Source of the DNA: Oscillospiraceae bacterium
Lineage (GTDB): Bacteria > Bacillota > Clostridia > Oscillospirales > Ruminococcaceae
NCBI GenBank assembly: GCA_017424665.1
Contig: JAFOYK010000029.1
Location: 1 to 5,774 of the forward strand
Direction of reading: 5' to 3'
Length of the DNA: 5,774 nucleotides
Part shown: in pieces, positions 3,874-5,774 of the stretch
Layout of the letters: every line of letters starts with the position of its first letter
How positions within the stretch are numbered: position 1 is the stretch's first letter
Position numbers and translations under genes: made by a program
Notes under the pieces: model-generated
What the model was told of the DNA's origin: nothing
The model's database searches: none
Seen by the model: the letters and a program-made list of their open reading frames with translations, nothing else

Positions 3874-3895
3874 GCGCCGAAGGGGCGCTTTTTTT
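3874..3895 (+). terminator. Terminator of unit 3
   Basis: GCGCC/GGCGC (3874-3878 with 3884-3888), loop GAAGG, then T7. On the opposite strand no T-run follows, so it should not terminate tlpA, whose stop codon lies in the T-run. Confidence 0.8.
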
Positions 3896-4451
3896 ATTGT
3901 TCAAGAATTTTTCCGATGTATCCGTAAAGAGCGTCTTCGCTCATCATTCCAAGCTGGCCGTGAACAAGTTTTCCTTCGGAATTGATAAATGCCGTTGCAG
4001 GAAGAGAGCTTGCTCCATATACCATTGCGGCAGAAAGATCAAGGTCATAATAAACCGGGAAGGTGTAACCCTTTTCTTCAATAAATTCAGCCGCATCCTC
4101 TTTTGTTTCCTGAAATCCGTCAGTGACGTTTATCATCATGAAAACAACTTCGTCGCCAAATTCCTGATATGCCTTTTCAAAGCTTGGCATTTCCTTGACG
4201 CAATATCCGCACCAGGTTGCCCAGAAGTTTATTACAACCGGCTTTCCCGCAAAATCGGAAAAGTTCACTGCGTTCCCTTCCCTATCATAAACGGTGAAAT
4301 CCGGAGCCATAACCGCTTCGGCGGAAGAACCCGCTTCGGAAGGAACTTCATTATTATAGTTTGCGGAAAGATAATCATAGCCTATTACCGCCGCAAGAAG
4401 AACCGCCGCGGCGCAAAGAACGATTATCGCATATTTTACTTTTTTATCCAT
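3894..4451 (-). CDS. Membrane-anchored thioredoxin-like thiol-disulfide oxidoreductase (TlpA/ResA family)
   Basis: 185 residues. Residues ~7-24 are one hydrophobic segment after a Lys-rich start. It has no convincing lipobox, so it is a signal anchor, followed by a short Ser/Ala/Glu linker to ~46. From APDFTVYD (49-56) it is a TlpA/ResA-type thioredoxin fold: GKPVVINFWATWC, active site WCGYC (Cys81, Cys84), and the cis-proline loop SLPATAF (Pro151). The domain should face outside the membrane and reduce or exchange disulfides in exported proteins. The substrate is unknown, and no cytochrome c gene is in view. Translation starts at the ATG with AAAGGAG (4459-4465) 7 nt upstream; that site overlaps the ccdA stop, so the pair is probably translationally coupled. 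No own terminator is visible downstream. Confidence 0.92.
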   Translation of the reverse strand: MDKKVKYAIIVLCAAAVLLAAVIGYDYLSANYNNEVPSEAGSSAEAVMAPDFTVYDREGNAVNFSDFAGKPVVINFWATWCGYCVKEMPSFEKAYQEFGDEVVFMMINVTDGFQETKEDAAEFIEEKGYTFPVYYDLDLSAAMVYGASSLPATAFINSEGKLVHGQLGMMSEDALYGYIGKILEQ

Positions 4452-4463
4452 AAAATTTCTCCT

Positions 4464-5117
4464 TTAATTAAAAAGCGCAAGCAGCGCATTGAGAATTCCA
4501 AACATCATAAAAACGCCCACAATGATCAGAAAAATTCCGCAGACCTTGTTGATTATTCCGTAATGTTTTTTAATAAAATCAAAGGTTCCGCCAAGTTTAT
4601 CAAGAAGAACCGCCGAGAAAACAAAAGGAATTCCGAGACCGAGAGAATACGTCAGAAGAAGTATAAGGCCCTCCAAGGCTGTTTCGGAATTTGAAGCAAG
4701 CATTAAGGCCGAACCGAGAAAAGCTCCTACGCAAGGCGTGAGGCTTACTGAATATATGATTCCGAAGAGAAACGCGCCGAAAGTGCTTTCCACCTTCTTT
4801 ACGTTTCCCATTCCTTTGAAAAACGGAAGATTGAAAACCTCGAGATAGCCGAGGCCGAAAAGAATTACTATCACACCGGTAACGACGTTAACCGCGGTCT
4901 GATACTTTGCAAGAAAAGAACCGAGCGTTCCTGCAAAAAGGCCAAGCGCACCGAAAACAACGGTGAAACCGAGCACGAAGCAAAGCGCTCTTTTAAATAT
5001 ATTTTCTTTTTTATCCGAGCCTCCGGCAAAATATGAAACGTAGATCGGAAGCATGGGAAGCATGCAAGGCGAAATAAAAGAAATTATGCCTTCAAGAAAT
5101 GTTATAAGGAACTGCAA
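4464..5117 (-). CDS. ccdA: CcdA/DsbD-type transmembrane thiol-disulfide electron transporter
   Basis: 217 residues, strongly hydrophobic, with about six membrane helices. It has the family's redox cysteine pair in Pro-Cys contexts: ISPCMLPMLP (Cys18, first helix) and SLTPCVGAFLG (Cys129, fourth helix). CcdA accepts electrons from cytosolic thioredoxin and passes them across the membrane. The natural acceptor here is the TlpA-like protein encoded 12 bp downstream in the same operon. The start is TTG at 5117, chosen for AAAGGAG (5126-5132) 8 nt upstream and because the hydrophobic first helix starts right there. The length fits stand-alone CcdA; there are no extra DsbD domains. Confidence 0.93.
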   Translation of the reverse strand: MQFLITFLEGIISFISPCMLPMLPIYVSYFAGGSDKKENIFKRALCFVLGFTVVFGALGLFAGTLGSFLAKYQTAVNVVTGVIVILFGLGYLEVFNLPFFKGMGNVKKVESTFGAFLFGIIYSVSLTPCVGAFLGSALMLASNSETALEGLILLLTYSLGLGIPFVFSAVLLDKLGGTFDFIKKHYGIINKVCGIFLIIVGVFMMFGILNALLALFN

Positions 5118-5142
5118 GAAAACCTCTCCTTTCGGTTTTTAT

Positions 5143-5170
5143 ATTTTACCATATATGAGCAAAAAATCAA
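5143..5170 (-). promoter_or_regulatory. Promoter of the ccdA-tlpA operon
   Basis: Minus strand: TTGATT (5170-5165), 16-nt spacer, TAAAAT (5148-5143) preceded by TGG, an extended -10. The start should fall near 5136, leaving a short leader with the ccdA ribosome binding site. Confidence 0.65.
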
Positions 5171-5186
5171 TTTATATTTTATTAAC

Positions 5187-5219
5187 AAAAAAAGCCTTCC
5201 GTTTCGGAAGGCTTTTTTT
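5187..5219. terminator. Bidirectional-looking terminator after the right-hand gene
   Basis: Perfect 8-bp stem GCCTTCCG/CGGAAGGC (5194-5201 with 5205-5212), loop TTT, with A7 and T7 flanks. It ends the minus-strand gene at 5227 and insulates the ccdA promoter. Confidence 0.9.
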
Positions 5220-5226
5220 GTGTTAT

Positions 5227-5774
5227 TTAATATTCAATTTCATCAACTACACCGACAATTTTCCAATCATTACCGAATTTTTCAAATTCGATGGTGGCGT
5301 CGCCGATTCTTTCGCCGGAAATGGAGGCATAAACTTCCGCTTCTGCGGTCATCTTGTTTTCCGTTTCGGAAACAATTTTACTGTTTCCGTAAGTTATTCC
5401 GATGTTTCCGTGGTTTCCGACAGCTTTATAAAGTTTTCCGTCAAACTCCACAAAATAAGGATTATAGCCTCTGTAAAGAAAATCATCGGAAATATACTGT
5501 TCCATATTTTCATACATTTCCTCAACAGAGGAAAAATTAAGAACTTCCCGAACAGTTCTTTCAAAGAAGTCGAGGTAATAGCCGTTATACATAGAAGCCA
5601 CTCCGTCATAAACAACCGGTTCATATGTGATTGCGTCCGGAACAGCCGAAATATCTTCCGTATATTCTTTAAAAAGGAAGGTTCCGTAGCGTTCCTCACA
5701 AATTGCGCCGTAATTTTCGTAACTGAGCTGATTAAGGGCGGCAATTTGGTTTGCAATAAGTTCCGGTTCATAAA
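5227..5774 (-). CDS. Hypothetical protein, C-terminal 181 residues (5' partial)
   Basis: The frame stays open to the right window edge, so the true start is outside; the GTG at 5601 is internal. The visible part runs from YEPELIANQ to VVDEIEY. It begins with a helical stretch (LIANQIAALNQLSYENYGAI), then an acidic, aromatic-rich middle (VYDGVASMYNGYYLDFFERT). It finishes with alternating beta-like segments (FDGKLYKAVGNHG, EAEVYASISGERIGDATIEF) and the closing FGNDWKIVGV. An ending of strand plus DWKIVGV is common in NTF2-like/SnoaL-type and IseA-like extracytoplasmic domains of Firmicutes, but I cannot assign one. No catalytic motif or cysteine pair is visible. It has its own terminator just after the stop and is not in the ccdA operon. 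Confidence 0.8.
   Translation of the reverse strand, partial: YEPELIANQIAALNQLSYENYGAICEERYGTFLFKEYTEDISAVPDAITYEPVVYDGVASMYNGYYLDFFERTVREVLNFSSVEEMYENMEQYISDDFLYRGYNPYFVEFDGKLYKAVGNHGNIGITYGNSKIVSETENKMTAEAEVYASISGERIGDATIEFEKFGNDWKIVGVVDEIEY

Larger units (their letters stand above)
2427..3895 (+). repeat. Tandem array of three diverged RNA-gene units
   Basis: Three direct repeats in the same orientation, with -10 boxes at 2531, 2997 and 3544 (unit lengths 466 and 547 bp). Conservation is confined to the two ends. At the 5' end, promoter plus leader are 38 nt identical between units 1 and 3 from TATATT onward. At the 3' end, a ribosome binding site, small ORF, stem-loop and terminator are conserved; units 2 and 3 differ at 1 of 72 positions from 3291 and 3807. 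The middles differ in sequence and length (180, 233 and 206 nt between the two small-ORF start codons). No transposase, terminal inverted repeats or target-site duplications are seen. No conventional gene lies in this 1.5 kb. Confidence 0.85.
3556..3895 (+). ncRNA. Array unit 3: candidate structured small RNA, about 340 nt
   Basis: The leader is identical to unit 1 through the ATG, giving Met-Tyr-Asn-stop (3574-3585). The middle is different from the other units yet also foldable: AAAAGTTG/CAACTTTT (3584-3591 with 3673-3680) can enclose a GAAAGCTT/AAGCTTTC hairpin (3591-3598 with 3609-3616) and a compound hairpin TACC/GGTA plus AAACC/GGTTT (3624-3634 with 3641-3653). GACGC/GCGTC (3685-3689 with 3718-3722) follows. 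The CCTTCG/CGAAGG pair of units 1 and 2 is not found. The 3' block is nearly identical to unit 2. The terminator T-run overlaps the end of the convergent tlpA gene. Confidence 0.65.

Noticed and set aside
2427..3895. CRISPR array or mobile element (MITE/insertion sequence)
   Set aside because: The repeats are about 470-550 bp with internal promoters and terminators, not short repeats with uniform spacers. No terminal inverted repeats, target duplications or transposase were seen.
3897..4694. 265-codon plus-strand open frame opposite tlpA and ccdA
   Set aside because: It is antisense to two genes with intact catalytic motifs (WCGYC, SPC/TPC). The translation is Lys/Arg/Cys-rich with no family features.
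5394..5771. 125-codon minus-strand frame at the right edge
   Set aside because: It overlaps, in another frame, the longer open frame 5227-5774, which continues to the edge and ends just before a terminator. The composition (Ile/Thr/Leu-rich) looks like a shifted reading.

Overview
The window looks like chromosomal DNA of a low-to-moderate GC member of the Firmicutes, probably Clostridia. The evidence is strong AGGAGG-type ribosome binding sites, sigma-A type promoters (TTGACA/TATAAT), A/T-tract hairpin terminators, a CCA-encoding tRNA-Pro, a DUF2508 (YaaL-like) gene and an XRE-TPR regulator. I cannot name a genus from sequence alone.

Layout. Positions 2-949 (+) hold the 3' part of an XRE-family regulator with a TPR-rich C-terminus. 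A bidirectional terminator separates it from a convergent minus-strand pair: a short DtxR/MntR-family metalloregulator (981-1352) and, upstream of it, a DUF2508 protein (1440-1664). A perfect TTGACA-N17-TATAAT promoter (1733-1761) then drives tRNA-Pro(TGG) at 1834-1909. Between promoter and tRNA lies a decayed duplicate of the tRNA 5' half. A bidirectional terminator leads into a convergent YaeR-like VOC/glyoxalase-family gene (1941-2315, minus).

The most unusual part is 2.4-3.9 kb, about 1.5 kb with no conventional gene. It holds three tandem, diverged copies of one transcription unit. Each has a TTGAAA-N17-TATATT promoter, a nearly invariant 5' leader containing a three-codon ORF (Met-Tyr-Lys, -Arg or -Asn), and a variable, hairpin-rich, purine-rich middle. 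After the middle come a conserved ribosome binding site with a 9-10 codon ORF, a long stem-loop with an invariant GGTGAAAGA loop and covarying stem, and an intrinsic terminator. Expected RNAs are about 320, 370 and 340 nt. I recognise no known family. I interpret the block as a tandem array of small structured RNAs, possibly each encoding a micropeptide. Function is unknown, and I could not search Rfam.

To the right, on the minus strand, is a two-gene ccdA-tlpA operon (5117-3894): a membrane electron conduit and an anchored extracytoplasmic thioredoxin-like protein. It is expected to pass reducing equivalents from cytosolic thioredoxin to the outside of the membrane. No minus-strand terminator directly follows tlpA, so its transcript may run antisense into the RNA array as far as a minus-strand terminator at about 3391-3416. 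The window ends inside a minus-strand hypothetical protein (5227-5774).
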